This document shows, piece by piece, positions 1-13,338 of a stretch of 64,000 nt of DNA. Where the stretch lies: NCBI GenBank assembly GCA_964034945.1, contig OZ035960.1, positions 74,135,085 to 74,199,084 of the forward strand, read 5' to 3'. This stretch comes from Chrysopilus asiliformis (lineage: Eukaryota; Arthropoda; Insecta; Diptera; Rhagionidae). Made by a program: the position numbers and the translations under genes. Within the stretch, counting starts at the first letter, position 1; every line of letters starts with the position of its first letter. The notes beneath the pieces are model-generated. The model ran no database searches. It saw only the letters and a program-made list of their open reading frames with translations, and had not been told where the DNA came from.

Positions 1-400
1 TGTACTCGTAAAAATAATAAAATAAAAAACATTAGGTTTTCGTAAAAATAATACTGTATTCTTTCTTTTTTATTAAAAACGGAATACAATTTGAAAAAGT
101 GTGAACTGATTTTTTTCGATGTGGTTTCTCTTCTCATTGATGTTGTCCGTGTCTATTCTCTTACTATGTGTGTCTATTCTCTTACTATGTGTATTTGTTT
201 TTAAATCCTTAACAACTTACACGCCCGTTATCCCCAAAATTATATTCACTACCGCAAATATATAAAATCGCCCTATCAGACCAATTGTGTCATGCTTAGT
301 CTCACCATCATACAAACTCGCCAAATTGCTTTCTAAACATCTAATTCAAAATACAACGTAAAAAACTCGATTTATTTTAAGAAATGAATCAGAAATATTA
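1..400. other. AT-rich sequence, nothing recognised
   Basis: No coding region, inverted repeat or known repeat is apparent. A short direct duplication of a CTTACTATGTGT-type segment lies near 160-195. The Penelope-like remnant begins just downstream. Confidence 0.5.
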
Positions 401-420
401 AAACTGATTCCAGTGAAATT

Positions 421-1345
421 ATGGTGTCGTTTGATGTTAAGTCCTTGTTTACCAACATTCCGTTTAATTTAAGTTTTTACAAAATAAAGAAACGATGAGA
501 AGAAATTTCGCAACATACATGCATTACGAAGCACAATTACCGTAAAGATGTCAGAAACATGCTACCATTTCTAGATGTTAAGGTCATAAGGTATCAAAAA
601 TAACTAGTCTTTGATTGTTCTCAAAAGCCAACGGTATCAGGAGGATAATCAATTATTTTTCGCATTATCCGAAACATCAAAAAATAAATACTGTGGAAAA
701 TTTCATATTTAAAGTTTATACAATTAGTGACCAAAAATTTCAGAAAACTAATATTGAAATAATTTATAAAATTCTAAAAGATAATGGGTATTCACTTTAT
801 AAAAAGAAATATCAACCAAGTTGTAGATAAGGTTAAACGTAACCCGAATTAAGATTATGAAAATATTCGCAATGAAATAGGACCTAGAATATATGAAATT
901 GTGAATTACATTCTCAGTCTGTCGGAAAGCATTAGTAATATAATTGAATACAACAAAAAAACACACCTTGGTTTGTAATCCATCTAAAATGGTTAAAAAT
1001 TGTTACACCAAATTAAAAAAATATCATTTATGAAATTCCATGCACAGGTAATAAAGATTCTACTTGCAAAGCAAAATACTTTGGAACTACAGAACAGTTT
1101 TTGAAAGGTTTAATACCAGTCCACAAATCATATTTAAAATCAAAAAATATGTTTAAGATTGCTTTAATAGAACATTGTCGTACAAATAATTACTCGCCTA
1201 ATTATTGTTCTATAAAAATTCTATGTAGAGAGAATAATTACCATAAACGCATGACGCTGGAGGCACTACACATTTTCAAATCCAATAACACAATAAGAGA
1301 ACAGACGCGAACAACAACAATGAAGGTTTTTGTGCTATCTTGAAG
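421..1345 (+). pseudogene. Penelope-like element remnant (RT and GIY-YIG pieces)
   Basis: Broken coding sequence in several frames. At 421 the frame reads MVSFDVKSLFTNIP, the motif A region of Penelope-like reverse transcriptases. Near 570 it reads LPFLDVKVIR, the conserved end of the RT domain. Residues encoded at about 640-810 (HPKHQKINTVENF, then a KILKDNGYS segment) match the linker seen in the better copy at 43.2-44.5 kb. Positions 1101-1343 encode the tail of the GIY-YIG endonuclease (NYHKRMTLEALHIF against NYRKRMILEALHIY in the other copy). The RT catalytic YxDD region is deleted and several stops are present, so this copy cannot be functional. Assignment rests on parallel matches to the second copy and on known Penelope architecture. 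Confidence 0.75.
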
Positions 1346-1552
1346 AGAGATTAATATGGAAAAATTGCCACTCACCCTTTTTCGAATTGTATTCCTTTTT
1401 TAATAAAAAAAAAATTTTTTTTGACAAAGGTCCCGATTTCGGACAGTTTTTTTTTTTAAATTTGTTTTATCATTTGACTATTCAGTCACAAACAATGTAC
1501 AGATAACTGACAATTTAAGAAGCTCATGATACAATTTTCAACGATCAACCGA
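1346..1552. other. Unassigned AT-rich spacer
   Basis: Flanking DNA between the Penelope remnant and the hAT-like element. It holds the outer sequence next to the left TSD and no recognisable gene. Confidence 0.5.
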
Positions 1553-1560
1553 CAAACGAT
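1553..1560. repeat. Left TSD of hAT-like element
   Basis: CAAACGAT, identical to the right copy at 4313-4320. Confidence 0.85.
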
Positions 1561-2160
1561 CAGTGTTGGGGCCAGATAATTATTTTTTTATCTAGATAAA
1601 GATAAATGCTCGTAATGTTTATCTAGATAAGATAATAGATAATGAAAATATGAAAGATAATAGATAAGATAAGATAAAAAGCCAAATTATCTAGATAATT
1701 TTTAGATAAATATCTATTTTGACATTGCACAAAATTCAAAATTACGTACTAAAAAAAATAGCACAAAATTTTTTGCTTTTCTTGATTTCCAATTTAAATA
1801 TAATAAGAAACGAAATAATAATAAAAGAAAACGGATAAGAAACGTTATCGTAACGTAACGAAATAACGAAATGATTTTCGGGCTTTTTCTTCAAAATTAC
1901 GTTATAATGAACGTTATAGAAATTCAATTCCGTTACCATAACGAAAAACGAAAAAAATATTACGTTTTTTCGTTGTTTATTAGTATTTCCTTGTTTTGTT
2001 CAGTATTATTTTTTGTGAAATTTCCCCCAAAAGTTCATCAAGTATAACCCCACAGACATAAAATATAATCAAAAATATTGGAGTAGTGTTTTTAATCGTA
2101 TTTTGATTCTAAATCGGATTTTGTTTTGGCCAGATTCACTCTATTTCTGGAGATACAAAA

Positions 2161-2780
2161 AAATTTTCTAAAAAAAATAAAACCGACTCTAAAAAAACCG
2201 AAAAGAGAAAAAAGCACTAAAAAGAAAAAAATAATTTCAAACTATGTCCATTAATAGCGTATTTAAAATTCGGCTTTTTTGGAGTGGCGTTAAATTTACA
2301 CTAAATAAAATCGTTGTAAAATTTCTATTGTCAAGTTTCGCACAAAATCAGTTTGTACATGGAGACAAAAAATAGGATAGATTTCTACAAAAAATAGTAA
2401 CATATGAGACAGTGGGCTTTTTTATAGCGATTGCTTAAAAATAGGGAATCCAATTTGGGACATAAAAGAACTTAGTTTTGGTGCTTCTAAGAGCCGTGTC
2501 TATAGTTAATCTGTTTGACAACAGAATTTTTGGAGTCGATCTTAGTTCTTAGTTAGCCTTAAGGGTTAGAAAGTATGTAAACGATTAGCCTTAAGGGTTA
2601 GAAAGTATGTAATTTATTTTAGTTGCAAATTTAACGCCATTCCAAAAAAGCCGAATTTTAAATACGCTATTAATGGACATAGTTTGAAATTATTTTTTTC
2701 TTTTTAGTGCTTTTTTCTCTTTTCGGTTTTTTTTAAAGTCGGTTTTATTTTTTTTAGAAAATTTTTTTTTATTTCGAACG
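2161..2780. mobile_element. Inverted-repeat element, copy 1 (arms about 130 bp)
   Basis: Long inverted arms: the left reads through TAGCGTATTTAAAATTCGG and GGAGTGGCGTTAAAT, and the right carries their reverse complement. The second copy is at about 22997-23568 in the opposite orientation, confirming a dispersed family. The interior holds a tandem duplication of a roughly 32-bp unit containing CCTTAAGGGTTAGAAAG (about 2550-2610). There is no coding capacity. It lies inside the hAT-like element. The superfamily is unknown because the TSD is not clear in A/T-rich flanks. Confidence 0.75.
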
Positions 2781-2995
2781 TTTTTAGTTTCAATTTTTAA
2801 TATAGGTAAAATTACAAAGGGTTTGAGGGGATAAGTCCGCAGATGAGAAATATATAAAAGAATCTTCCAGATATTGTACTGAACACAATACAAAGAATTT
2901 TACTCGATATCCCAAGCAGGGTGGGGTTTGAAGGGGTAGGTTAACACGGGGGAAATATATAAAAGAACCTTCCTTGTGCTGTACTGAACACAACG

Positions 2996-3460
2996 TAAAA
3001 ACATAACAAAAGCTATAATTGTCAATCTGGCAATTATTGAAAACCTGTATGGTGATATTTGTATCTTAATTTGAGCATTTGTACCAAAATTCCACTTTGA
3101 AGTCAAACTTTTCAAAAAGATTTTTTCAAATTTATTCCAATCGGATTTTGATGTATGGGAGTTTTATGTAGAATCATATTCTAAATAACTTTTGTTCTTA
3201 GACTTTTTTGATAAGATGCACCGTTTTTGAGAAATTCGGAAAAAATGTTTTCGTTTGTATGGGGGGTACACCCCCTAATGGTCCATTTTTGCCCATGAAC
3301 GAACCGGGGTCCAACCAGGAACTTTCTCTACAACTTTCTCTTTGGGATGACCAAAATCGGTCCACCCAGTAAAAAGTTAGGCGTGAACATACATTAAAAA
3401 AAAATATTCAGGTGGAATTGAGAACCTTTTCCTTTTTGGAAGTCGGTTAAAAATGGAAAT
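2996..3460 (+). mobile_element. INE-like repeat, variant 2
   Basis: Starts AACATAACAAAAGCTATAAT, contains a small palindrome (here TGTCAATCTGGCAA), then the subterminal motif CTGTATGGTGATAT. It shares about 340 bp with the copies at 16.2, 30.1 and 48.8 kb. Its 3' part differs: it ends with TTTCCTTTTTGGAAGTCGG instead of the GACGGACA microsatellite and CACCATACGGGTATAA end. The same 3' variant occurs at about 21979-22433 on the other strand, so it is a genuine subfamily. Confidence 0.65.
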
Positions 3461-4312
3461 CTTCTAAGCAAGTTTTTTGGTAGGGAAAAGATTTTCTTTT
3501 TAGTAACTCCAGAAGTAGAGCGAAATTCTATAAAAAAAATTCTATATCTTTGATATCAAAATCACGCTTTTGTGGAGACAGTTTTTTTAATGAACAAAAC
3601 TTTTGAGTGATTTTTTGTCTTTTGTATTTTTTATTGATTTTTTAACTTAATAATCACATTTTTTTCCGTTTTTATTTGTATTTTCTTTTTGCTGAGTTTT
3701 ATTATTTGTTATACAATTTATTTTTATGGAAACTGAACTGAATTATGTACTTTGTGATAAACTATTATTACAGTGCGTTTTTTTGTTTTCAGTTTCAATA
3801 CAATGTGTAACGGAATAATAACATTATAACGTAACGAAATTAAGTTTTTTATCGATACAAAACGAAATAACGTCACGAAATATAAGTTTAATTTTGCTAC
3901 GTAAGGAAATTTATAACGTTATGATTTTTTATTTCGTTCATAGCCCGGTTTACACTTGGCAACAGTTACTGGCAGAACTTTTTTTTTATGGACAAGAGAA
4001 GAGAGGCGAGGGAAAGAGTGACACTTCGCTTCCTTGTCCGTAAACAAAAATTGTTGTTAAGTATAAAACTGTTCCTAAAAAAAGTTTTTAGGTTTTCAAA
4101 AGTATGCAGAAAACAATTTCGTTTCAGCATTTTTTAAGATTTAGTTTTTTGATTTTCGGTGGTAACGATTATCTCTAGATAAATGGGATTTTCCTTTATC
4201 TAGATAAGATAAAGATAACTTTTTTGGGGTGTTATCTAGATAAGATAAAGATAACATTTTTTTTATCTAGATGATTATCTAGATAATTATTATCTAGATA
4301 ACCCCAACACTG

Positions 4313-4320
4313 CAAACGAT
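4313..4320. repeat. Right TSD of hAT-like element
   Basis: CAAACGAT, identical to the left copy at 1553-1560. Confidence 0.85.
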
Positions 4321-4605
4321 TAGCCGACTTAGTGAATTGGCTCCGCGATGTGGAATAAAGCTTTATTCCGATTGCACTCATGAGCATAACATTCGTGAGT
4401 AAAAGGGAAAGGTTGACCAAAATAATGCAAAAAACGACACTTTTCCGTTTTCCCTTTCGCAAATGCTTCTATGATGTTCTCTGCACAAGAGAATTTAATT
4501 AAAGTAAAGCAAACGATCTAATTTGGAGCAAACGTTTTTAGGTTTCTGAAAGCTCTCTAGGTTTGGTTTCATATAATATTTTCTTCTAGCCTTGGTTCTC
4601 TGAAT
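4321..4605. other. Unassigned spacer
   Basis: Short interval between the hAT-like and Harbinger-like elements. It has an A/T-rich background with no repeat or gene recognised. Confidence 0.4.
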
Positions 4606-4608
4606 ATT

Positions 4609-5427
4609 CACCTCTATTCTTGAAAACGGCGTTAGGAGCAAAATCGTAACGCGTTCGATTCGATTCGCTACGCAATTGGTATTCTGGAAAACGCCGGGAG
4701 CTTCGCGTTTGGTATATAAAGTATCGCATGGCAACGCGCTGTCAAACATCAGCTGATTTGATTGTTTGTTCTTAATTTTCAATAAAAGTGAAGTGTTTGA
4801 AGTGATTTGCTTCAGTAGCCATGGATTCTACACTGATGTATCATTTATTGAGGCAAGAGGAGCTGAATTCGTTACGCCAGCAAAAAAAATTTCTAAGACA
4901 CTCTTCAGATTTGATGAGCTTAACCGATGAAGCGAAAGTGCATACAAATACTGGGAAACTCATAGATTTTTATTTGCAATTTTGTAGATTCAAAAAAGAT
5001 TTCCGGTTCCCACAATAAATTCATCTCTATCGGCGACTTCCTCGTATATCCCTTGGCAATGTCCGGATTGTTTTTCATTTTTGAAATTAAAAATGCGAAC
5101 TGGTCACTGCTTCTAGTGTGTTTTTCTTTGCACTCCTATTTTAAGAAATCACTGTTAAAATCTTTGATTTAAACATATAATAGATTTACCTCACATTTTT
5201 GTAAACACTCAATTCAAACGTCAATGAAACGCGAGAAATTTGAAGTGAGTGATTTAACCTAAAAAAAGTGTTCACGGCGTATTCAAGAATAACAAAAATC
5301 GAATGCGTTGCAATGCGTTATTCCAAATCGAACGTTGATAGATACTGCGTATTCAAGAATACCGATTGCTCACGATCGAACACTAATCGAGCAAATAAAC
5401 GTAACGCCGTATTCAAGAATAGAGGTG
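4609..5427 (+). mobile_element. PIF/Harbinger-like element with transposase stub
   Basis: The left end CACCTCTATTCTTGAA and right end TTCAAGAATAGAGGTG are inverted, flanked by ATT at 4606-4608 and 5428-5430. A 3-bp TSD is typical of PIF/Harbinger. The right side carries three copies of a GTATTCAAGAATA motif (near 5279, 5347 and 5410). A 65-residue ORF at 4821-5018 contains FLRHSSDLMSL, resembling the conserved N-terminal part of Harbinger transposases; the catalytic domain is absent. It is non-autonomous. Family assignment combines TIR, TSD and this weak protein likeness. Confidence 0.6.
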
Positions 5428-5550
5428 ATTGTCTGTGATACAGTATTATTTAATTATTTCTAAGAAAACTTGACCATGTACTTATCTGTTTATTACGAGT
5501 CGATTTGAAAACTGAAAAAGTGATAAGTGTTTAGGTTTGAATTCAATTTA

Positions 5551-7652
5551 TAAAGGGTGATCCGATAAGAGCTTCCTGTTTTTTTTTTAAATTAAACATA
5601 ATAATTAATATATCGAGGAAAATCTTTATTTAAGTTGTTAGTTTGGTTCATGCCATTTAATGTTTAAATATAATTTCCTTCAAATGTTGCCCACGACTAA
5701 CTCTTAAATGGTCCATTCTGTGGGTCCAATTTTCGGCCACTCTTTCAAGCATATCGGTCGGTATTCCGCGAATAACACGGGTTATGTTTGCTTCCAAAGC
5801 AGTAATCGTTCCGGGTTTATCGACGTAAACAAGAGATTTCACATATCCACCATTGGATTACAGAAAGTAATCCAATGGTGTCAGATCACAAGATCCCGGT
5901 GGCCAATTAACAGGACCATTTCTTGAGATGATGTTTTCATCGAACGTTTCCCTCAATAAAGCGATTGTATCGTTAGCTGTATGACATGCAGCGCGATCCT
6001 GTTGAAACCACAAGTCAGCTACACCAATATCTTGAATTTTTGGAAACAAAAATTCATTGATCATTGCTCTGTAGCGATGCCCAAACCTTGAGAACGGCGA
6101 CGAATTGATTGATCACGGTCTTCACGAACACTCTCGGCTACTGCAGCAATATTCTCATTACTACGGGCTTTACGCACTTTGGTTAATGGATGAATGTCTG
6201 TGTAAAATTAGTTCGAAAGAACCATGCAGGATTCGACGATTTTTATGCCCCCGGGCTAACTTTTGAACCAGTTTGGGTTTCACTTTCGTAGTACATCCAT
6301 TGGAAAGGTAATTTGCTCTAGTTTCATGGACATAAGCTCTTTTTTTGGCGGGGAACTGCAGGGGGATGGTCAGCTGCCATCTTAGGGGCACTGATTTTTT
6401 CATGCATTTTTCGACGATTTTTATGTCCCCGGGCTAACTTTTGAACCAGTTCGGGTTTCACTTTCGTAGTACATCCATTGGAAAGGTAATTTGCTCTAGT
6501 TTCATGGACATAAGCTCTTTTTTGTCGGGGAACTGCAGGGGGATGGTCAGCTGCCATCTTAGGGGCACTGATTTTTTCATGCATTTTTCGACGATTTTTA
6601 TGTCCCCGGGCTAACTTTTGAACCAGTTCGGGTTTCACTTTCGTAGTACATCCATTGGAAAGGTAATTTGCTCTAGTTTCATGGACATAAGCTCTTTTTT
6701 GTCGGGGAACTGCAGGGGCATGGTCAGCTGCCATCTTAGGGGCACTGATTTTTTCATGCATTTTTCGACGATTTTCATGCCCCCGGGCTAACTTTTGAAC
6801 CAGTTCGGGTTTCACTTTCGTAGTACATCCATTGGAAAGGTAATTTGCTCTAGTTTCATGGACATAAGCTCTTTTTTGGCGGGGAACTGCAGGGGGATGG
6901 TCAGCTGCCATCTTAGGGGCACTGATTTTTTCATGCATTTTTCGACGATTTTCATTCCCCCGGGCTAACTTTTGAATCAGTTCGGGTTTCACTTTCGTAG
7001 TACATCCATTGGAAAGGTAATTTGCTCTAGTTTCATGGACATAAGCTCTTTTTTGGCGGGGAACTGCAGGGGGATGGTCAGCTGCCATCTTAGGGGCACT
7101 GATTTTTTCATGCATTTTTCGACGATTTTCATTCCCCCGGGCTAACTTTTGAATCAGTTCGGGTTTCACTTTCGTAGTACATCCATTGGAAAGGTAATTT
7201 GCTCTAGTTTCATGGACATAAGCTCTTTTTTTGGCGGGGAACTACAGGGGGATGGTCAGCTGCCATCTTAGGCGCAATGATTTTTCCATCAAAAAATCAT
7301 TGCGCCTAAGATGGCAGCTGACCATCCCCCTGCAGTTCCCCGCCAAAAAAGAGCTTATGTCCATGAAACTAGAGCAAATTACCTTTCCAATGGATGTACT
7401 ACGAAAGTGGAACCCAAAAGTTAGTTAAGGGGCATTTTCGTGCATCGTTCTTTGGTTTCACGAATAGTGCGTTCAGTGGGACGATTATGACGACTTAAAT
7501 GTGGACGAAAAGCTCTATAACAATTCCTAACTGAGCACTGATTTTGGAAATAAGTTTCCACAATTAGTAAACGTTGTTCACGGGTAAGTCTATTCATGAT
7601 GAAATGGCACTGAGTACTGAACACAAACGTCATATAGCCAAACCAGTTGACA
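5551..7652 (-). mobile_element. Decayed DD41D mariner carrying a tandem-repeat insertion
   Basis: A TIR-like end AAAGGGTGATCCGATAAG lies at about 5553. Reading the minus strand, the transposase N-terminus is at about 7595-7440 (MNRLTREQRLLIVETYF) and a further N-terminal piece at about 6205-6070 (RSNENIAAVAESV). The catalytic C-terminal half is at about 6064-5657, with WFQQD and LTPLDYFL. Forty-one residues separate the second and third aspartates, giving DD41D. The block that would carry the first aspartate is deleted. A 177-bp tandem array (6206-7432) splits the N-terminal region. The 5' end is cut by a Helitron terminus at 7653. It is a pseudogene. Confidence 0.8.
6206..7432. repeat. 177-bp tandem array with an inverted terminal unit
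   Basis: Six near-identical 177-178-bp units have CCCCGGGC landmarks at about 6249, 6427, 6604, 6781, 6958 and 7135. The last unit turns back on itself around 7286: TAAGATGGCAGCTGACCATC and following sequence (7307-7425) is the reverse complement of the preceding unit. The unit length is 3 x 59, so the minus strand stays open for 281 codons. That ORF is a by-product of the repeat, not evidence of a protein. The array interrupts a mariner transposase, so it arrived as, or within, a mobile element with fold-back structure. Confidence 0.85.
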
Positions 7653-7862
7653 CTAGCAGACCCTTCGTCGCCAGCTTAAAGTTTTTTTTGTATAAATTTT
7701 AGAATGCCAAAAAACTATAAATAACTTGAAAACTTTTGGGAAAAAATGTGATCCTTACAGGACCTTCCGTTTCGAATTTTGAAAATCTAATACCGGATTC
7801 GTGATTAGTGTCTCCGAAAACCCCTAATGCAATTTTTCCCCGGGAAAGGCGTTAGGGGGACA
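7653..7862 (-). mobile_element. Helitron 3' end fragment
   Basis: CTAG at 7653-7656 is preceded on the plus strand by A, so on the minus strand the element ends CTAG followed by T, as Helitrons do. The next roughly 200 bp match the 3' terminal segment and one minisatellite unit (CAGGACCTTCCGTTTCG) of the Helitrons at 9.8-12.15 and 60.2-61.1 kb. The 5' part is missing or has diverged beyond recognition. Confidence 0.7.
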
Positions 7863-7879
7863 AAGCATGTTCATGTGAG

Positions 7880-8678
7880 GCTAACTATGGGGTGTGCATG
7901 TTTAAGAGTCCCCATTTCTGGCCAATGCTACCCGGCACCGGGATGGCAACATAATGATGAGAACCTAAATTCGTAACAATGGCGCCCGAGCAGGGACCCA
8001 AATGGGGTCCAAGTTTTTTGTTTTCTTTCTTCTTTATTTTCCTTCTCTTTATCTTTGTCTTTTTAAATGCTGTTGCAGTCAATTTGTCCTTTTTCTTTGC
8101 TTGAATGATTGTTTGATCCGGTGTGAGAATAATTTTGTGGTGGTAAATGCACAACTTTTTGTCGGTGCAGGCTTGTATGATGATGGCTGATGCCATGTTC
8201 CTTGGTATTTGTTACGAGTAGCTTCCTGATGATTGATGCAAAGTGTCTTTGTGGTGTTGACACGTCAGTGTTGAGTGAAAGGACTATCAAGTGAGAAAGA
8301 GCAGAAATGAGTGTGAGAAAAAGTTGTGATAGTTGGTGCAAGAATCTCGTATGATCGGTTTCGGTAAAAGATGAAAGAAAGGTTCGGGGTGTGATCAGCT
8401 TTCCGTTTGCATGGTACTCCAGTAGTCAGAATACCTGGTCAGCACTTTGATTGTAGCAAAAATCAACGAAAGGTAGTTGTGGGATGGAAGGATGGCTGCA
8501 TGAGTTTGGTGTCCGAAATTAATGGGTAGGTGGTAGAGAGACAGAGTAGTATGAAGCCATGAGTGATTCGAAGAACAATTGTTACTGCTTGGTTGTGCGG
8601 AATGTAGACGTGTGAAGGGTTGTCCCCCGTTAGCTTGTATGTTTGATTGGAAAATTTGGAATTTTTGAATAAGTAAAT
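7880..8678 (+). mobile_element. LTR-retrotransposon remnant: LTR end, PBS and leader
   Basis: The sequence before 7979 ends in TTCGTAACA, an LTR-like CA terminus. TGGCGCCCGAGCAGGGACC follows directly, a classic tRNA-lysine-type primer-binding site for reverse transcription. The downstream 8000-8678 sequence is pyrimidine-rich leader without a gag ORF. It is interrupted at 8679 by a TIR element and resumes at 9411. The 5' part of the LTR is not recognisable. It could be the leader of the Ty3/gypsy body at 16.8-21 kb, now displaced by insertions in between; that link is inference. Confidence 0.6.
7980..7998 (+). promoter_or_regulatory. Retrotransposon primer-binding site (tRNA-Lys type)
   Basis: TGGCGCCCGAGCAGGGACC sits immediately after an LTR-like CA end. 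Complementarity to a tRNA 3' end is from knowledge of retroelement PBSs; no tRNA sequence is present here to compare. Confidence 0.6.
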
Positions 8679-9410
8679 GGGTGATTCTCTGGAAAAAGCT
8701 CCTTTTCGGAGGTTCTCAAGTTAGAGGTCAAAAAATAAAAAGATTCAATTTTTCTCGATCAATAATAACAGTCTTTGTTAGTCTTCTTTCCTTAGCAATT
8801 TCAATTTTTTTAAATTTGTTGACGAATTTTACAAAATAAACTCAAAACCCCAAAACGTCATTACCATGACGTGTCTCCTCCTTGTTTTGGGTTTTATATA
8901 GTTAATTTATCGCTTAGTTTTATAAATTTTTAGAAAAAAGCATACGTACCGAGTTAACTAATGATTGAATGCACTTAACACTCTTTACAAAATAAATAAA
9001 AGAAAAAACTTAGCACTTTCACGGACCCAAAAGCACGTGTCGCCATGTTTTTGCATCATTCCCATGGCAAAAATGTGAGTGCTCTTAAATCGAAATAAAC
9101 GGTTGCCAGCTGATGGCAGCACGTTCAAATATTTCGGTAAATTCGTTCCATTTTCCAAAGTAATTTCGAAAGAAGAGCACGTGCATCAATTATATACGCA
9201 ATTTTGAAGTGAGTGGTTGAGTTTGTGCTTCGTTAATAAATTTTCATCATTTCCGTGATGAATATAACTTTCGAAATCGAAGGACCAGTTTTTAAAAACA
9301 TAAAGTATTTCATTATTTATCGATCTAATGAGTTATATGTTATTATTTCGTTGAACTGACCATGGAGACATTTTCAACCTACAAAAGGGACTTTTTCCAG
9401 AGAATCACCC
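8679..9410. mobile_element. 732-bp TIR element (GGGTGATTCTC ends)
   Basis: A perfect 20-bp inverted terminus is present: GGGTGATTCTCTGGAAAAAG on the left and its reverse complement ending at 9410. The flanks are AAAT at 8675-8678 and AAAT at 9411-9414, a candidate 4-bp TSD, though A/T-rich flanks make chance likely. No transposase is visible. It interrupts the LTR-retrotransposon leader. Superfamily undetermined. Confidence 0.75.
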
Positions 9411-9668
9411 AAATAAGTAAGAAGTTGCAGAAGTGAACTTTTTTCTGTTTTTTTTCCTTTTTGCTTTTATTTTTGGCTTGATTGCTTTTTATTTTCGAAT
9501 TGGTTGAGATCTGGAGTTGAACTCCGTTAATAAATTTTGGTGGTCTTGTTATCTGGTGCCACAGTTTAAGCGTTCCGTACCGAAGTCGATGCGCTATTTA
9601 TTTTTTATTTTATTTTATATGTACTCTTATTTTCTACGGAATAATATTTTAATAATATTTCGGTATTT
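9411..9668 (+). other. Continuation of retrotransposon leader
   Basis: Pyrimidine-rich sequence like that before 8679, then about 100 bp of unassigned DNA ending at the TA microsatellite. No gene seen. Confidence 0.4.
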
Positions 9669-12152
<2,484 letters not shown>

Positions 12153-12370
12153 TATATATATATATACCCAACTCTTTTTTTACACGGTAGATACGTTCCA
12201 ACGAAAATCGCGTAAAAAAAAAAACCGTGTAAAAAAAGATATGCAGCACATATTAAAATTGAGGATGTGTTCCACAGCTTTAAAAAACCGTGTAAGATGA
12301 AAAAAAAGCTATATGTTGTCCTAAAAATCGTGCAAAAAAAATATAATAAATTATAAAGAAAAACAAAATA

Positions 12371-12952
12371 AAGGGTGGTTATATTTTAAGGGCCGATGTT
12401 GAATGTGAACCACACCTAAACGTCAAGTTTTTTTCTGCATTTCATTTGACATTTCTCAATTTCAGACTAACTCAATTTGAACCATGGAAAGATACACAAT
12501 CGAGCAACGCGTTAAAGTTATTCAGGCTTATTATGAAAATGGGCGTCATCACTGAAGATGATTTTCTTCGAAAATTGATCATCCACTGTTGCCATTTCTT
12601 GCCACCATTCTGACCATTGACGACGCTTGAAATGGTCAAGAGGCTTTAGTTCTTGAGTCAATTGCACCTTGTAAGCGTGTAAATGCAAGTCTTTATGCAT
12701 AATGTTCATCAACGACGAGCGTGGGAGGTGCAATTGTTGGGCACGACGAAGTGCACGATATGCATTTTGATTTTAACGCCCATTTTCATAATAAGCCTGA
12801 ATAACTTTAACGCGTTGCTCGATTGTGTATCTTTCCATGGTTCAAATTGAGTTAGTCTGAAATTGAGAAATGTCAAATGAAATGCAGAAAAAAACTTGAC
12901 GTTTAGGTGTGGTTCACATTCAACATCGGCCCTTAAAATTTAACCACCCTTT
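12371..12952 (-). mobile_element. Deleted DD41D mariner derivative (N-terminal half kept)
   Basis: The terminal arms of roughly 130-190 bp are near-perfect inverted repeats starting AAGGGTGGTTA, flanked by TA. Each arm includes the transposase start MERYTIEQRVKVIQAYYEN. On the minus strand the remnant continues through the N-terminal DNA-binding region to the first catalytic aspartate (KKIIFSDDAHF), where it stops; everything after is deleted. The element at 61.1-62.0 kb has identical ends and keeps the complementary C-terminal half. Not coding-competent. Confidence 0.85.
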
Positions 12953-13092
12953 ATAACTAATATTAATTTTTATTGAAAAATTATAAAATAAGTAACAAAA
13001 ACAAAATATAATTCATATAATTTTTATTATTAAAAAAAATATACATACATACGATAAAATAAGTAAAAAAGAGAATCATTAGTCCATAATTC

Positions 13093-13338
13093 AGGCGTTA
13101 AAAGCTAGAGTGGACCAACCCACATGTCGAAATCGTGAATTTTTTTGTGTTTGAATCACTATTGCGAGTGAGTTTTTAGATAAAAATGTTTGGTTGCACA
13201 AAAGAACATTTCAACATTGAGTAATAAAATCCACAGAAATTTTTTTTTTCCAAAAATTTACAGTTAATAATAGTACAAAAGTGGAAAAGCTTTAAAAACT
13301 CGATTATGTGGCTTGGTCCACTCTAGCTTTTAACGCCT
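13093..13338. mobile_element. 246-bp MITE (AGGCGTTAAAAGC ends)
   Basis: The left AGGCGTTAAAAGCTAGAGTG and right CACTCTAGCTTTTAACGCCT are perfect inverted repeats, with imperfect extension outward to ATAATT. No coding capacity. TSD uncertain (AATT on both sides, within the extended inversion). Nested in the 12165-13754 element. Confidence 0.75.

Larger units (their letters stand above)
1561..4312. mobile_element. hAT-like non-autonomous transposon, 2.75 kb
   Basis: The ends are inverted: the left begins CAGTGTTGGGG and the right ends CCCCAACACTG. The element is flanked by a perfect 8-bp duplication CAAACGAT at 1553-1560 and 4313-4320. An 8-bp TSD with ends starting CAG is the hallmark of the hAT superfamily. 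Both subterminal regions are packed with TCTAGATAA-type repeats, and further in (about 1840-1960 and 3800-3940) with TAACG/CGTTA motifs. No transposase is encoded, so it would depend on a partner elsewhere. It has itself been invaded by an inverted-repeat element (2161-2780) and an INE-like segment (about 2996-3460). Confidence 0.85.

Noticed and set aside
6324..7169. 281-codon open frame on the minus strand
   Set aside because: Arises because the tandem unit is 177 bp, divisible by three; the sequence is repeat DNA with no domain and no start context.
6206..7432. Regular repeats resembling a CRISPR array
   Set aside because: Whole 177-bp units repeat without unique spacers, and the setting is an animal genome full of transposons.
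7980..7998. Primer-binding site reminiscent of an infectious retrovirus
   Set aside because: Lysine-type PBSs are common in insect LTR retrotransposons; no env or other retroviral gene lies nearby.
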